In this document: positions 31,480-43,400 of the stretch, piece by piece
Layout of the letters: each line of letters begins with the position of its first letter
Numbering within the stretch: the first letter of the stretch is position 1
NCBI RefSeq assembly: GCF_048564905.1
Contig: NC_132992.1
Coordinates: 31,854,501 to 31,918,500, forward strand
Direction of reading: 5' to 3'
From: Vicugna pacos
Lineage: Eukaryota; Chordata; Mammalia; Artiodactyla; Camelidae
Length of the DNA: 64,000 bases
The notes under the pieces: model-generated
The model's database searches: none
Seen by the model: the letters and a program-made list of their open reading frames with translations, nothing else
Told to the model about the DNA's origin: nothing
Program-made: the position numbers and the translations under genes

Positions 31480-34008
31480 GACACTTGGTCTCTCCTCCAG
31501 GGTCTCTGTCTGTGATATTGAACAATAACTGAACTCTGTAGTCTGAGTTTCTTCATTTCCAATCCCCAGGTGTATGAGGCTGGTCGCGCATCTGCTGCTG
31601 CACTCACTCTGCAGCTTTCCAAATAATCCACCGGTTTAATACCCCATCGTTCCTCTGGAGACCTTTAATTCTGGAGCCTTTCTGGGTTTTGTCAACAAGA
31701 TCAACTTCCTTCTGTGCTTCTTCACCTAGCAGCTTGACTCTCAGCTTTCTACCAACATCTATATTAGTAACTAGTTATCCAGCTCCTGTCCAGCTTCCTG
31801 AATTATGCTGCTATTCTCTCTCGCTCTCTTGTATTATGTGCTCTTTTTCTCCCTCTCTCTATTTTTTTTTTGTAGATTTTTATTTTTAAAATCTTATTAC
31901 TGTCATTATCTCCTGGTTAGAAAAAAATAATAGATATTATATTGGATTGCATACAAATCCCTGGAACCATTTAAGATGTGCATACATGAAAAGACTTCTT
32001 TTCAAAGACCATTCACAAGGTAGTAATGAATCTCTTTGACCATCAGACTGGAAATGATTGAATCTGTTTTGCTCCATGGGTAGCAAACTGAATGTGTAGA
32101 GCTAGAAGTGTGAGCACAGGCCTGAGTGAGGAGAATCCCCAGCTCACTGCACACTCGTGCTGGTGGAGTGAAACAACACGGACAAGAACTGCTGGTCAAC
32201 CCTCCAAGCCAGGTTTGCATCATTACCTGCATAAATATCACTGGAATAAAATTCTAATAATCCAATAATTCTAATTTTCAATAATAATCCTGTGGCTTTA
32301 GGTAACTCTGAATAGGCAGAAGCATAATGCACAGAAAAAAGCAAGGGCAGAATTTGGCTCATCTGCTCATTGCTACAACACAGCACTTCATGGCATTGCT
32401 CACCATAGAATAAAAAATTGATTTTGCTTATACAGCACTTCAGGGTAGAAAGCTACTTAGACGGACCAACGACTCCACCTTCCTTGGGCCCCTGCTTGCC
32501 TCCATGTGAGAGGATAAAGCTCTTCCACACAAGTAAATATCCATGTCTTTATGAAAGTCACTAGTAACTAAGGAAATATGTGTCAAGAGTTTCAGTTTTG
32601 GGGGTTCTCAGATTGATCTGAAATTGAAAAAAGTCTGTTAAATTTTCACTATTTGTACAGATACACGAGCTTTCAAATAGTCCCTCATTTTTTCTAAAGC
32701 TATGTCACATGCAGTGAGAAGAATGAGTGAACTATAAAAGCCACATTGAACACAAAAAGCTCACACCTCCCTGTTTACTGCAAGGCCCCAACATGAGCAA
32801 TCAGCCAGCTGCTCCTGTGAACAGAGACCCAGAGCTCTCGTTCCATCCCAGCAGTGGCAGCTGGGCTCTGTGCCACATACGTGAAAGGAAGTTTGGTGAA
32901 AAGGGCAGATGCTCCAGGCCCAGCTGTTAGAGGCAATCAGAAACCAGAGAGAGAAAAAGCACAATTTATTCTTGCCAACTTCTCACAAGTCCTCCCCAGG
33001 ACTCTTCTCCACAGGACCTCAGTGCAGTTGTGTTTTGCTGCATAAAAATCATCCCAAACCTCAGTGACTTGCAACAGCCGCCATTTTATTACCTCATGAC
33101 ACCTTGGCTCCAGCTCACACCTGGGGGCTTGGCTGCTCTGGAGCACCTCAAATTACTTATTTATGTCTGTAGTCTCAGTGTGAGTGTCTGGAAGCCGGGG
33201 CTCTGTTCCAACAGAAAGGGCCGGGCCCATCTCTCACTCCAGGCGTCCTCAGAATGACCGTGGCCCCTGCACGGGTCTCTCCTCATGGTCTCTCTGGGAA
33301 AGTGCTCATCTTATCTGGTGCCTTTTTCTCAAATTACATTGACTTTTAAAGTCCCTGGTATGTGGAAAGGTAACATACTGAAACAGTAAAGATGAACTCT
33401 ACATTGGAGAATTTACAAACCTTGATAACCTGTATGACAGCAGAGAACTAGTTGCTTTTTATCATCCATTTTGAGATCACAGTTTGTCTAACAATAAATC
33501 AGGAGTCTTTCCCAAATTGATTTAAATGTCTGCGAGCTAATATGCTCCACTAGCACATGCAGAGACGACATGAGTCTGATGAAGCTGGACATGACAAAGG
33601 AAACATATTATTTCCTCCTGATGCCCTGGTTTTAAACCACAGAGTCCATTTTTAAAAGACAAATCATTTCTCCATGAGCAATATCAGTATGAGTAGACTC
33701 TTTCTTTTCAAGCCTTGACAAACATATATACCACATGAATTAGAAAGCATTCTGTAAGGAATTGGTTAGAAAATCAGCAATTTCTGATCTAGTCACAGGG
33801 GGGCAGCATCTGCAAACACAGACACCCACCCCCTTCTTAAAATAGGTGAGTGAAACATGGTAGGTCTGATTGGCTCTCAACCTGCAGTCCCTCCTTTCCC
33901 CTTTCTTTCCAAAAGGCAGGGGCAGGGTTTGGAAGCAGCTTGTACAAGGGAAACCCATCAGGAGTGGTCAGATTCAGCAGCTCTTTCTGAAGAGGAAGAA
34001 GAAGGAAG
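31480..34008. other. Intergenic DNA between the L1 and TRAV25
   Basis: No gene. A stretch at 33,025-33,200 resembles a widespread old mammalian repeat (TTTTGCTGCATAAAAATCAT, TTGGCTCCAGCTCACACCTG) that I cannot name with confidence. Open frames of 60-80 codons on both strands show no V-like or other motif. The last 200 bp include a G-rich CTCF-like motif at 33,793. Confidence 0.5.
33793..33807 (+). promoter_or_regulatory. CTCF-like motif upstream of TRAV25
   Basis: TCACAGGGGGGCAGC, about 205 bp before the TRAV25 leader, matches much of the CTCF core with a mismatch at the central A. Confidence 0.3.
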
Positions 34009-34596
34009 ATGTTTCTCATAACAACAGTTCTGATCTTATGGATGCAAAGAGCACGTGAGTTTGGGATTCCCCTGGTTGCTCCCAGAGAATTCAGCAGAGT
34101 GGGTTATTATCTTCAGGCAACTGCAGGAATGAGATTTCCTCATTGAGAGCAAAGATGTTGAGAAAAACAGAAAAATTAAAAGGAAGAAAGAGGTAGTTGG
34201 GGAGGGATACATGGAAAGAAGGAGAAAGTACACAGAAGAATGAGAAAGACCATTGTAGCTGAGGGAATAGACCTCTAACCAGACTCTGATGCCTCCCACT
34301 TTTTCTCTGAACAGAAGTGAATGGACAACAGATAAAGCAAATTCCTGAATTCGTGCTCCTACAAGAGGGAGAGAACTTCACCACATACTGCAATACCTCC
34401 AGCACTATAGACAGCTTACAGTGGTATAAGCAGCAGCCTGGGGGACGTCCAGTCTTGTTGATGTTATTAACTAAGGGTGGAGACGTGAAGACGCAGGGGA
34501 GATTGACAGCTCGGTTTGGAGAGACCAGAAAGGACAGCTTCCTGCACATCCCGGCCGCCCAGACTGCAGATGTAGGAACCTACTTCTGCGCAGAGG
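34009..34596 (+). CDS. TRAV25: TRAV25 T-cell receptor alpha variable segment
   Basis: Leader exon 34,009-34,054 encodes MFLITTVLILWMQRA with a GTGAGT donor. V exon 34,315-34,596 follows an ACAG acceptor and joins in phase as QVNGQQIKQIPEFVLLQEGE. First cysteine is in FTTYCNTSSTIDSLQW, FR2 is WYKQQPGGRPVLLMLLTKGG, FR3 TQGRLTARFGETRKDSFLH and the second cysteine is in ADVGTYFCAE. FTTYCN, PGG.PV.L and DVGTYFCA are shared with human TRAV25, and the gene sits between TRAV24 and TRAV26 as in human. The frame and splice sites are intact. The recombination signal is the weak point, with a changed heptamer and a poor nonamer. Confidence 0.95.
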
Positions 34597-34635
34597 CACA
34601 GCGCTCTCAAAGCACCTGCTGCCTGTCCCCAAAGC
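34597..34635 (+). other. 23-RSS of TRAV25, degenerate
   Basis: Heptamer CACAGCG, 23-base spacer and nonamer CCCCAAAGC. The CAC start is kept, but heptamer base 6 and several nonamer bases depart from consensus, so rearrangement may be inefficient. Confidence 0.8.
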
Positions 34636-34739
34636 TTGCTGTGGGGCTCCAGGAGCAGCCCCTCCTCAGCTGTCCTCAGGGCAGGAGACAGAGAAAGTTG
34701 AAGTCACAATGTCTATGAAGAAATGAATTTTTAACTGAA

Positions 34740-35455
34740 AAAAAAGTTCTGAGGCTCATATGGTGTTACTGGATAATTCTACCAAAGATTGAGGAAAAAA
34801 TACCGCTAATTCTACACAATTTCTTCCAGAAAATAAAAAGAGAATAGTAATTCCTCACCAATTTTTTGAAGCTCGTATTCCCCTGATACCAAAATCAGAG
34901 AAAGACCTTACAAAAAACAAAACAAAACAAAACAGAAACAAAAACCAAACAAAATACTACAGAGAACTATCCTTCATTAATATAGAAACAAAGTTGGTTA
35001 ACAAAATATTAGCAAGTAGAATTCATCAGTAAATAAAAAGACCAATATACCAAGCACAAATGCAGTTTTTCTCAGTGATGAAAAACTTTCTTCAATGTTT
35101 GAAAATCAATTGATAGAAGTCACCATATTAACAGTGTTAAAAAGAAGTCATTTGACCATATTAATCTATATAGAAAAAGCATTTGCCAATAGTGATCAGT
35201 CACCATGGTGAAAACGCTGAGACACCTAGGAATAGAGGGGAATTTCCTCAACAGCTAATAGTATGTTTACTGGTAAAAGACTATGTACTTTTCTCTAAGG
35301 CTGGGAACAAATCACGAATATCCACTCTCTCGTCACTCTCCTTCCGCGTCCTGCTAGACATTGTAGCCAGTGCAATGAAGCAAGTAAATGTCAAGACGCC
35401 TACAAACACGGCACTTAAAAACCCACAAGCACCAATTTGCGCTAGCCGTTATTCT
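34740..35455 (+). mobile_element. Old L1 ORF2 fragment, sense
   Basis: Sense ORF2 reverse-transcriptase region: AAAATATTAGCAAGTAGAAT, ATAGAAAAAGCATTTGCCAA and a decayed GGAACAAATCACGAATATCC. It starts right after the TRAV25 signal region. Confidence 0.6.
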
Positions 35456-35464
35456 AGAAAGACC

Positions 35465-36410
35465 TTTTTCCCCATGGAATTGCATAGGCATCTTTGGAGA
35501 ACAGCAATTGATAGAATTGCCTGTTTTTGATTTTGCTTCTGTTTGCTAGTGGCTTTATTGTATCCTCATGCCAACAGAACATTCTGTCTCAATTACTGGG
35601 ACTTCATGCATGTTTTGAAATCCGGAAATGCAAGTCAAACTTCCTTTTTCTTATTCAAGATTTATTCTAGGTCTTTGCACTTCCACGTAAATTATAGAAT
35701 GAGCTTCTACCACAAAAGCTTAGTAGTGATTTAATTGAGATTGTGTTGAATTTGTGGATTCATTTGGGACAACTGACATCTTAACATACGGAGTCTTTAG
35801 ATTCATATGATATTCTCTTTATGCAGGCCTTCTCTAATTTCTTTTCTTAATGTCAAAAAATTTTTGTAGATTACTTGCATACCTTGTATTAAATTAGTTC
35901 ACAGTATTTGATAAATGACATTTTATTTATTTATTTAATTTTTTGATAAATGACATTTTAATTCCTTTTTCTAATGCTTTTGGCTGGAATCTAGAAATGA
36001 AATTGATTTGGGGGTTTAATGGCCTTGTTAACACACCTGTGGGTTCTAGTTCTTACAATTTGTTCATGGACACTTCTGTATTTCCTGCCTACACAAGTAT
36101 GTCACCCATGAATAAACAGGGTGTAACTTCTCCCTTTTGAAACTTAATTCATGTTATTTCCTTTTCTGGGTTTGACCCAGGCCCCCCAGTACAACCGTGA
36201 AAAACAGGGGGATAGTCTACTTGTCTTTATGGTGACCCTGTAGTACATAACACTGACTGCTGGTATTTTCATTGATACGCTGTATTAAACTCAGGAATTG
36301 ATCTTCTGTTTGATCAGCATATTTATGACAGAGAAGTGTTAGCCTTTTATCAAATTCTCTTGATTTTCTGGAAGTAAATCAAGTACATTATTTTGGTTTT
36401 CATCAAGCAA
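35465..36410 (-). mobile_element. Old L1 ORF2 fragment, antisense
   Basis: Antisense ORF2 phrases: GATTGTGTTGAATTTGTGGA near 35,740, then TTTTATCAAATTCTCTTGAT near 36,345. It overlaps in ORF2 content with the neighbouring sense fragment, so the two are separate insertions or a rearranged pair. Confidence 0.55.
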
Positions 36411-38158
36411 AGAAAGATAACCTCCCCTCATTCAGCCTGAGAGATAAGATCCTCTAAAATTAAAATACTCTGACATGAGCCAGTAGACTAGAAAAGCTTA
36501 TTTTTAGATTCTCCACAGTCACTCAGTAGTTTTTGTCGTTCTACATTATTCAAAATGCCGCTTTGTATGGTTTCTACCAGCTTCTAAAAATTAAAGGCGA
36601 AAAAACTAACAAACAAAAAGTTACTGTTAATTTTCCTATACCTTTTGCTAATGTAGGAAAATAATGCATTCCTACCTACTGTAAATAATTTCAGTTTTAT
36701 TTATCCTTATATTTTCAGTAGTAGCGCTTGCTGACGTGTGTGTGTATTTGTGTGCGAATTTCCACAGGACAGGTCCCTCTTGAGGGCCTCATCTGTGTCA
36801 GCCTCTCTTATAAACATGAAATATCATTTAAACATGGGAAGTTTAGACAGAAAGGAAAATTAAAGAGCAGCCAACAACTGAGCATAATGGGGATATACTG
36901 AAATAAAGCAATAAAAATAATTAAAATCTTCTGTGAAGTGTTATAGGACCAAGAAACAAAAATGAGTAAGGAGGCACTACAGCGAATTCCTTTTTATTGT
37001 TTTACTTTCAAACCTGAGGGCTCAAAAGATGGCTGGCTGACTTGGCCTGGGGTTAGCACTACAGTTCATCTATTCACTCACAAGAGGGGACTGCTTCATG
37101 TGCAAACTTCAGGGAGAAGGGAAAGAAAGATTTATGTTTTTGATTGCTGTTCCACAGAAAAAGGAAAAATGAAACACTTTCTTCTTTTTTAGCCAGCTTG
37201 TACTTCGTTATCCTTTGTTGAATATGTTTAGTCAAAGATTCTGGGGCCCTTACCTAAGCCTTTTCCACGTACCCCTCCAAACAGCGTTTTCCCCGTTTCT
37301 CTTCTCTGATGATCCCTCGCCATCTCTATTCCATATATTGTTTTCCTTCCCTCCCCTAACTTTTTCTACCACATCTCCCCCACCGCCATCTTGTTGCTTT
37401 CCCTTCACTCTTTTCTCCCTGCCTCAGCATCCTCGGCGCGTAGCACTTACAAGCATGGGCATAGAGGACATGAGGATTAAGGACCCCTGTTCCAGGAGGG
37501 TGAGGGACACACTATGCATGGCATCAGTTACTATATCACAACAGAGGCACAGAGACATGTCGACCTCAGTGGTGGTTGATGCATGATACCAGGGGCCGTT
37601 AGAGGAACCCTGAGCCCCAGGACATTTACAACTACTCTCAATGTTACTAATTTTTCCTGTCCCCCTGAGCACATCACTGCCTACTTGTGAACCTCACACA
37701 CATTTTCCAGAATGTGGATGGAAATTTCACCTCCTTCCAACACAGAACACAGTGCAGTCTTCTGGGGTTTAACAACGTTCTGTAGGAGCTTCATGGAGCA
37801 TCAGCCAGTTTCTTTCAGGAAGAGATGTTGGGACAGTGCTTGTGGACAGACACCTCGTTGTGATGGTGCTCCTTATCCTGAGCCTGACTTTAAACTTCTC
37901 AGATGATGACAGTGGGCAGCCTGTGAACTGGGGGTGTCTGATATTCCCTCCTTCTTTTAGGGATGTGACTGGAGCAGGGGAGGAAGACCTAGACAAGGAA
38001 CTCCTCCCTCATGGGCTGACAAGTCCTGGCAACAGCACAGTGGTGGCTCCACTCCTTGTAAGTCTCTATGAGCAGCTGTCACTTCTGTTCCGTGGAACCT
38101 CTTTAAGCCCAAGATCAGACACAGCTCTGGGCTCCTGATCCCAGCTTGTCCTTGAAGT
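36411..38158. other. Intergenic DNA before the TRAV26 pseudogene
   Basis: No gene. A short TG-rich patch occurs at 36,738-36,756 and a C/T-rich tract at 37,240-37,420. A V-like look at 37,480-37,690 was considered and rejected. Confidence 0.5.
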
Positions 38159-38928
38159 GTGAGGCTGGTGACTGGAGTAGCTGTGCTTCTGACCTGGGGT
38201 GAGTGCTCTGTGTCCACAAGGGGTGACTCTGAGGTCAAGGGGCCATGAAGGTTTATTCGCTCTGCACTCCTCGCCCTGTGCTCTGTTCAGCCTGCTGGGG
38301 ATGACACTGAGGACTGATCTCTTGGTTTGCTGGGGAGCAGGAAATTCTACATGACAGATTAAATCAGCCATGACCCCAGAAGAGCTCCTAGCAGTTCCCA
38401 GGTTGTAAGAAATCTATGGGCTTATTGAACAAAGGATCCATGGATTAGAGCCTCTGGAATCTCTGATTCTTGCTGTTTATGTTTGGTTTCTGTAAGGAGC
38501 AGCAATGATATTTTTGCAGGACAGATATTTAAACAGTGGAGTAGGGGGCAGGCTCAGAGTATGTGGGAATGTTGTGTCCTTTATCCACAGAATTACACTG
38601 ATGTGTGCTCAGGAGCTAATTTTATTTTCTTGACCCCTTAGGGACTGTGATTGAGGCTGAGATTGACCAGCCCAAATCCAGGGATGTTGCTGAAGGAGAA
38701 GACGTAACCCTGCCTTGCAACCACGCTACCTTTGGTGGAAGTGACTATGTACACTGGTATCGGCAAAATCCCACTCAGAGTCCACAGTACATCATTCATG
38801 GCTTACGGGACACAGTGACAAACCACATGGCCTCTCTGACCATAGCGACAGACAGAAAGTCCAGCACCTCGGTCCTGCCCCGAGTCCCCTGAGAGGCAGC
38901 GCTGTGTACTACTGCGCCCTGACAGAGG
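38159..38928 (+). pseudogene. TRAV26: TRAV26 V pseudogene
   Basis: The leader exon 38,159-38,198 aligns with human TRAV26-1 (RLVTGVAVLLTW after the first codon), but the initiator is GTG instead of ATG. The donor GTGAGT is intact. V exon 38,642-38,928 begins GTVIEAEIDQPKSRDVAEGE with first cysteine in TLPCNHATFGGSDYVHWYRQ, then NPTQSPQYIIHGLRDTVTNH and MASLTIATDRKSSTSVLP, all strongly TRAV26. One base is missing in FR3 near 38,885 relative to the human gene. Beyond it the other frame restores LRGSAVYYCALTE with the second cysteine. Both the start and the frame are broken, and the recombination signal is poor. The order after TRAV25 is as in human. Confidence 0.94.
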
Positions 38929-38967
38929 CACAGCGGGACCGACGGGGCTGCACCTGCGCAGTATCTC
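38929..38967 (+). other. Decayed 23-RSS of the TRAV26 pseudogene
   Basis: Heptamer-like CACAGCG abuts the V exon. At 23-base spacing the nonamer position reads CAGTATCTC, which has lost the A-rich core. Confidence 0.6.
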
Positions 38968-38999
38968 CCTGGTGGCAAGGAGGGGAGGGACGGGGAGGC

Positions 39000-39885
39000 T
39001 GCAGCCACTGGGAGCAAATCTAGAGCCACCTAGAAGGAGACTCAGAGAGCAGTCAGAGGGAAAGTGAGGGGAAGGAAAGAGTGAGAATATGGATAAAGAA
39101 AAGAAGACAGAGAGGACAAGAAATATGAGCTTCACTGGTTGATGTGACTGAGACAAATTACGAGGAGTGTACGTATCACAATTTTACCAGCAACAAAGGG
39201 AAGAGGCACCAATAATTTGCCATGGCTCCTTATCTTGTCAATAGAATGCTGGTTTCAGTGTGCTTGTCTCCACATAAAAGGTGGGAAAAATACAAATAAT
39301 CCTACTTGTCCCAAAGGCGTGTTTCATTCGGGACCCAGGGCAAGCCCACGTTCTGAAATGCACATTATCGCAGTTGTTCTGCTTCCCAAAACAAAGTAGT
39401 TTTCCTCTGAGAAAAATCTGAAATGTTTCGTATTGCTACTCAGGAACATGCATGTTTACGATGAAGAAGTCTTTTGGAAAAAAACAAAGAGTAAGTGAAT
39501 GTCAATTTTTAAATTTGTCTTGAATTCCTGCCTCTACAAAGAGTTTTCATGACTTTTGCATCTTCCCAAGTAGCACAGAGACCCATCGCCTCATAAAAGC
39601 CTCAGCAGAGCAGAAGTGAGAGCCCAGGGCTGCGTCTCCGTCATTCCCCTCCAGTGCCCACCGTCCTTTCCCAGAAAACCAATTCTGAGAGTCTAAGGTG
39701 TATCATCAAGTGTGTTTTCTTTCCATTACATGTATCTTCCCATATCATCTTATGCAACTACATACACATTGAAACACACACATATGTGTACACAGTCGAT
39801 TTGCCATGTAAATTGGATTTATTTTAATTTTTGCAACTTGTCTTTTGACTTTTCATTTACTAGTGTCCTAGAAATTTTTTTTTCT
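39000..39885. other. Intergenic DNA after TRAV26
   Basis: No gene or clear repeat; a short CA/CATA-rich patch at 39,755-39,790. Confidence 0.45.
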
Positions 39886-40740
39886 TTTGAGTAAAGGTAG
39901 ATTTATTCAGAGATACATTGCAAGGCAAGAGAAAGGCCATGACATGTGGGGGTTGGGTGCTCAGATTAAAAATAGGTACACATTCCATAGACAGAATGTG
40001 TGCCTTCTCCAAAGAGGGAGAGAAAAGGGTGGTGCCAAGGCACAGCTTTTCCAGTTTTCATGGGCTTGGTGGCTTCATTTGCTAATAAGTGGAAGGACCA
40101 GTCTAGTAGCCTGGGGAAGGGGCTGGGATTCCCAAGGAGTTGGCCATTTCCCACTCTGACCTTTCCTGGCCAGCCTTGGGACCGCCGTGGGCCTGTGGGC
40201 ATGTCATTCACCATGCTTATATTACAATGGGCGTATAATGAAGCTCAAGATCTGTTAGAAGTTAAATCTCTCAACATCTTGAGCCTCAAGGCCTACTGGG
40301 GGTTGACCCTTTGACCATCCTGGTGTTAATTGCTGTGTGATTCCTTGAATGGCTGTGCCCTGCCCCCTTCCTGTCTCACTCCACCCTAAGAGATTTTACT
40401 CCCATACTCTTATGGGGTTGCAGAGGGTGAAGGTCCGTCTTCTGAGACTGCTTCGGGCTGAGTAGGGGCGATGACCCTGCCTATCAGGGAGTAAAACTCT
40501 CTGAGTGCCTAGGCTAGGGGCCCCAGGGGCAGGACAGCCTTTTGTTTTTGCCTCCAAGGGCTGAGGGGGTGGGCTGGGATCCTCATGTGGCCATCATCTG
40601 ACGTGGGGCTGCTGCAACCCATTGTTTCCGTGGACTTCAGATGGATTTTCTTAAAGATGAAGCACCTTTGTAACAGCAGTCTGACAGTCTGTAACGACAA
40701 AAAGACATAAAAGCCATGGTTAAACATCTGTAATCGATAG
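39886..40740 (-). mobile_element. Candidate retroviral LTR and flanking sequence (minus strand)
   Basis: Read on the minus strand, the left end has an AATAAA polyadenylation signal (GAATAAATCTAC at about 39,896) next to the TG/CA-type terminus, and GC-rich regulatory-looking DNA further in. It lies where the 3' LTR of the minus-strand retroviral remnant at 41.5-42.8 kb is expected. Boundaries are uncertain. Fossil element. Confidence 0.4.
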
Positions 40741-40976
40741 AGACTAGTTTGCGGTTACTAGAATTGTGACTGATTTATTTAACTTAATGTATGAAAAATA
40801 TCCAAGTTAACTTAATATCTAAAATGCCCAAGGTTTCCTTTAAAGCATCTGAAAGTTAGCTGGACTGCAAAGAACTTTTAGACTTTGTTAAATATTTAAA
40901 ATCTTGATTATACAAGAAATGTTTGTATTTTACGAAACTCTTTTACTGAAAACATGCATCTTTCTCACTGTATATT

Positions 40977-41406
40977 TGTGAAGGAAAAGCCGGGCGGGGC
41001 TACAAGCTGACTCACACATCTAAGTGTAACAAGCTTTGGATTACTGATCTGAGTTCTGCTGGGCTAACTCATAAATCTAAGTTAATTGGTGTCGGTTTGC
41101 TGATTCCCTGTTCATGTTTTCTTTGCTAGGCAGCTGGATTTTCAAAGAGACATATCTGGCCTTGAAATGTTGGTTTGCTGTCTCCCTGCCTCTACTTTTG
41201 TGATAATGATGCTGTTAAAGCTATTGAATGCCTATTGGCCGAATACCCCAAGCTTATAATTAACCCTATAAAAGCCCATGCACAGGTCTTGGAGGTGCTC
41301 AGAGCTTCAGAGCAGAAGCCCCTCTGAGCCCGCCGGCGTAATACATCTGAGTACTCCAACCCTCCGAGTGGTGGTTGTTTTTTGCTGGCCTGTCATTTCT
41401 GTAACA
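40977..41406 (+). mobile_element. Solo LTR, class I endogenous retrovirus, nested
   Basis: A 430-bp unit from TGTGAAGG to TGTAACA, flanked by the 4-base target repeat TATT on each side. It holds a TATAAAA box at 41,267 and a GC-rich R/U5-like part. Its orientation (+) is opposite to the surrounding retroviral remnant, so it is a later, separate insertion reduced to a solo LTR. Confidence 0.75.
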
Positions 41407-41539
41407 TATTAAAATACTTATTTTTGGAGCTTTAATTGGATATATTTAAGCAATTATGAGCTGTTGTAATCATCGCTACATGGTGTTGTTTTTTAAAACA
41501 GGGACCTGAGGTCTTGTGTTGCCTCGCAATGTAGGTTTC

Positions 41540-42800
41540 CCTGGTTCCTGTTGGGGCTTATAAGTTACAGGTTTTATTCTGGACGATGCACCCAGCCAGC
41601 AGTTCCTGGTAGGTTAACAGCAGTTGGGGTGCTTAGTAAGACCTGATACGGTCCCTTCCATGTTGCTTGCAGCTGGTCTTCAGGGGATCTCTCCTCCCAA
41701 GTTTTTAGTAAGAGAAGGTCCCCTGACAGGATGGGGACTGGAACTTCTTTCTCTGCGGGAAAGGGCAGCACTTGGTTTCCATATTCCTGGAGGGCACTTT
41801 GAACTTGGCTCAAGCGAACAATACAGGAGACTAGTTTATGGGTCTCCTCATCAAACAGGAAATCTGCAGTTAAAATGGGCCTTCTATACATCCTTTCAAA
41901 TGGGCTAAATTTTCAAATTCCCTCAGGGGCCTGTCTTATTCTTAGAAGGGCCACAGGCAGGAGGGAGACCCAGGTTTCTGAAGTCTCCTGGCTTAGCTTA
42001 GCAAGTGTTCTTTTCAGAACACGATTTGCCTTTTCCACCTTGCCTGAGGATTGGGGCCTCCAGGAAGAGTGGAGGTGACAGTTAATACCCAGAGCTGAGG
42101 AAGCCTGTTGAGTCACCTTGGCAGTGAAGGAGGGACCATTGTCACTCTATAAGCTTTTTGTTGGCCCAAAGCTCGGGACTATTTCTTTGAGCAGAAATGT
42201 TGACACTTCTGTTGCTTTTTTCCGTTCTGGTGGGGAAAGCTTCTCCCCATCCTGTAAGGGTGTCTGTGAATTCCAGCAGGCATTTCCATCCCTACAAGGG
42301 GGCATCTGGGTAAAGTCCATTTGCCAGTCTTCCCCTGGAGAAGTTCCCCGATGTTGTGTGGGGCGGAGTAGGGGTGGAGGTATAGGGTGACTCCCTGGGT
42401 CATTGCGGGCACAAAGTCCACAGGCCCTGTGACCTCCTTAACAGGTTGGGACAGCCCCTTGCCTAGGAACCCTTGAGAAATTAGTCTGAGCATGGAGTCC
42501 TGCCCTAGGTGGGTGGACTCGTGGAGATGCTTAATTATTGTCCATTGTTTGTCCCCAGGAATGCGGAGCTTGTTATCTTTTGTCAGCCACCGCAAAGATT
42601 CTTTTCTAGCCCCCTGTGTTCAGCCCATTGAACCTCTTCAGGTGCATAGGATGGTGCTGTTGGGAGAGGCTGGTCCTCAGGTAGCAGAGCTGCAGCTTGT
42701 AAGGCCGGCTGTTCTCTGGCTGCAGCTTTGCAGCCTTGGCTGCGAGGGCGTTTCCCTTTATGAGAACAATCGCCTTATTTTCGTTTAATCGTGTTCTGGA
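41540..42800 (-). mobile_element. Gammaretrovirus-like (ERV1) pol remnant
   Basis: On the minus strand the parts in order are an RNase H tail (about 42,700; GNALAAKAAK), an integrase zinc-binding region (about 42,500; HLHESTHLGQDSMLRLI), the integrase catalytic end (about 42,000; SSWRPQSSGKVEKANRVLK) and the integrase C-terminal domain (about 41,700; PEDQLQATWKGPYQVLLSTP). The similarity is to murine-leukaemia-virus-type pol. The copy is broken and truncated at both ends: no gag, protease, or clear envelope is seen. It is a fossil of moderate age. Confidence 0.85.
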
Positions 42801-42839
42801 AATATTTGTTGAGTTGAAAACAGCACAGAGGTCCACATC

Positions 42840-43400
42840 ATGCTTTTCGATGCCTACTTAGCACTTTGAAACATTCCATCATTAAAGTAATTACTTTCCT
42901 ATTAATGAATATTTGTTTCAATTTCTTTGCTGCCATAAAGAAAATTGTCTTACACATCTTTGTAGATTCAATTTTGTATATATGTGGAAATTTTAATAAG
43001 ATTTCTAAAACTGCAATTGGTGTGTCCAAAAAAAGGTGCATTTAGAATTTTTGGAGAAACTGACAACTTGCCCTCCGTGTGGTGTAAGCGGTTACACTTC
43101 AACAGTGGGTGAAAAGGTGCATTTTGCATCTTCTACCAGTTGGGAACTGCCAGTATTTTTCATTGTAACCATCCAAATATAATCCTTCTACAAGCATTTT
43201 CTGGATCCTTAGAGCGTTCAAGTCAACATTGCTCTATACAGTGGCATTCTGTCATTTGACCTTTGTCATATGTTTATTCTTAAGTTTTGATTTTTTTTCA
43301 ATTAGGTTATTTTAATTTCTATCAGTAGGAATTATTTTTATATCTTAGACAATATGTCGCTTTTATATTTTTTAATATTATATCCAAACATTCTTCCTTT
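42840..43400 (-). mobile_element. Old L1M 3' fragment
   Basis: Antisense L1M phrases: AAGATTTCTAAAACTGCAAT, GACAACTTGCCCTCCGTGTG and TTACACTTCAACAGTGGGTG. Diverged. Confidence 0.6.

Noticed and set aside
33025-33200. Named ancient repeat
   Set aside because: It resembles a common mammalian repeat, but I could not fix the family from memory, so no element is claimed.
34091-34549. 152-codon open frame on the minus strand over TRAV25
   Set aside because: Antisense shadow of the V exon and its intron; no domain, and TRAV25 on the + strand explains the sequence.
37424-37690. Possible V relic (VLQEGEG-like and PEHITAYL-like strings)
   Set aside because: The strings fall in different frames and wrong spacing, with no FR2 tryptophan region and no heptamer.
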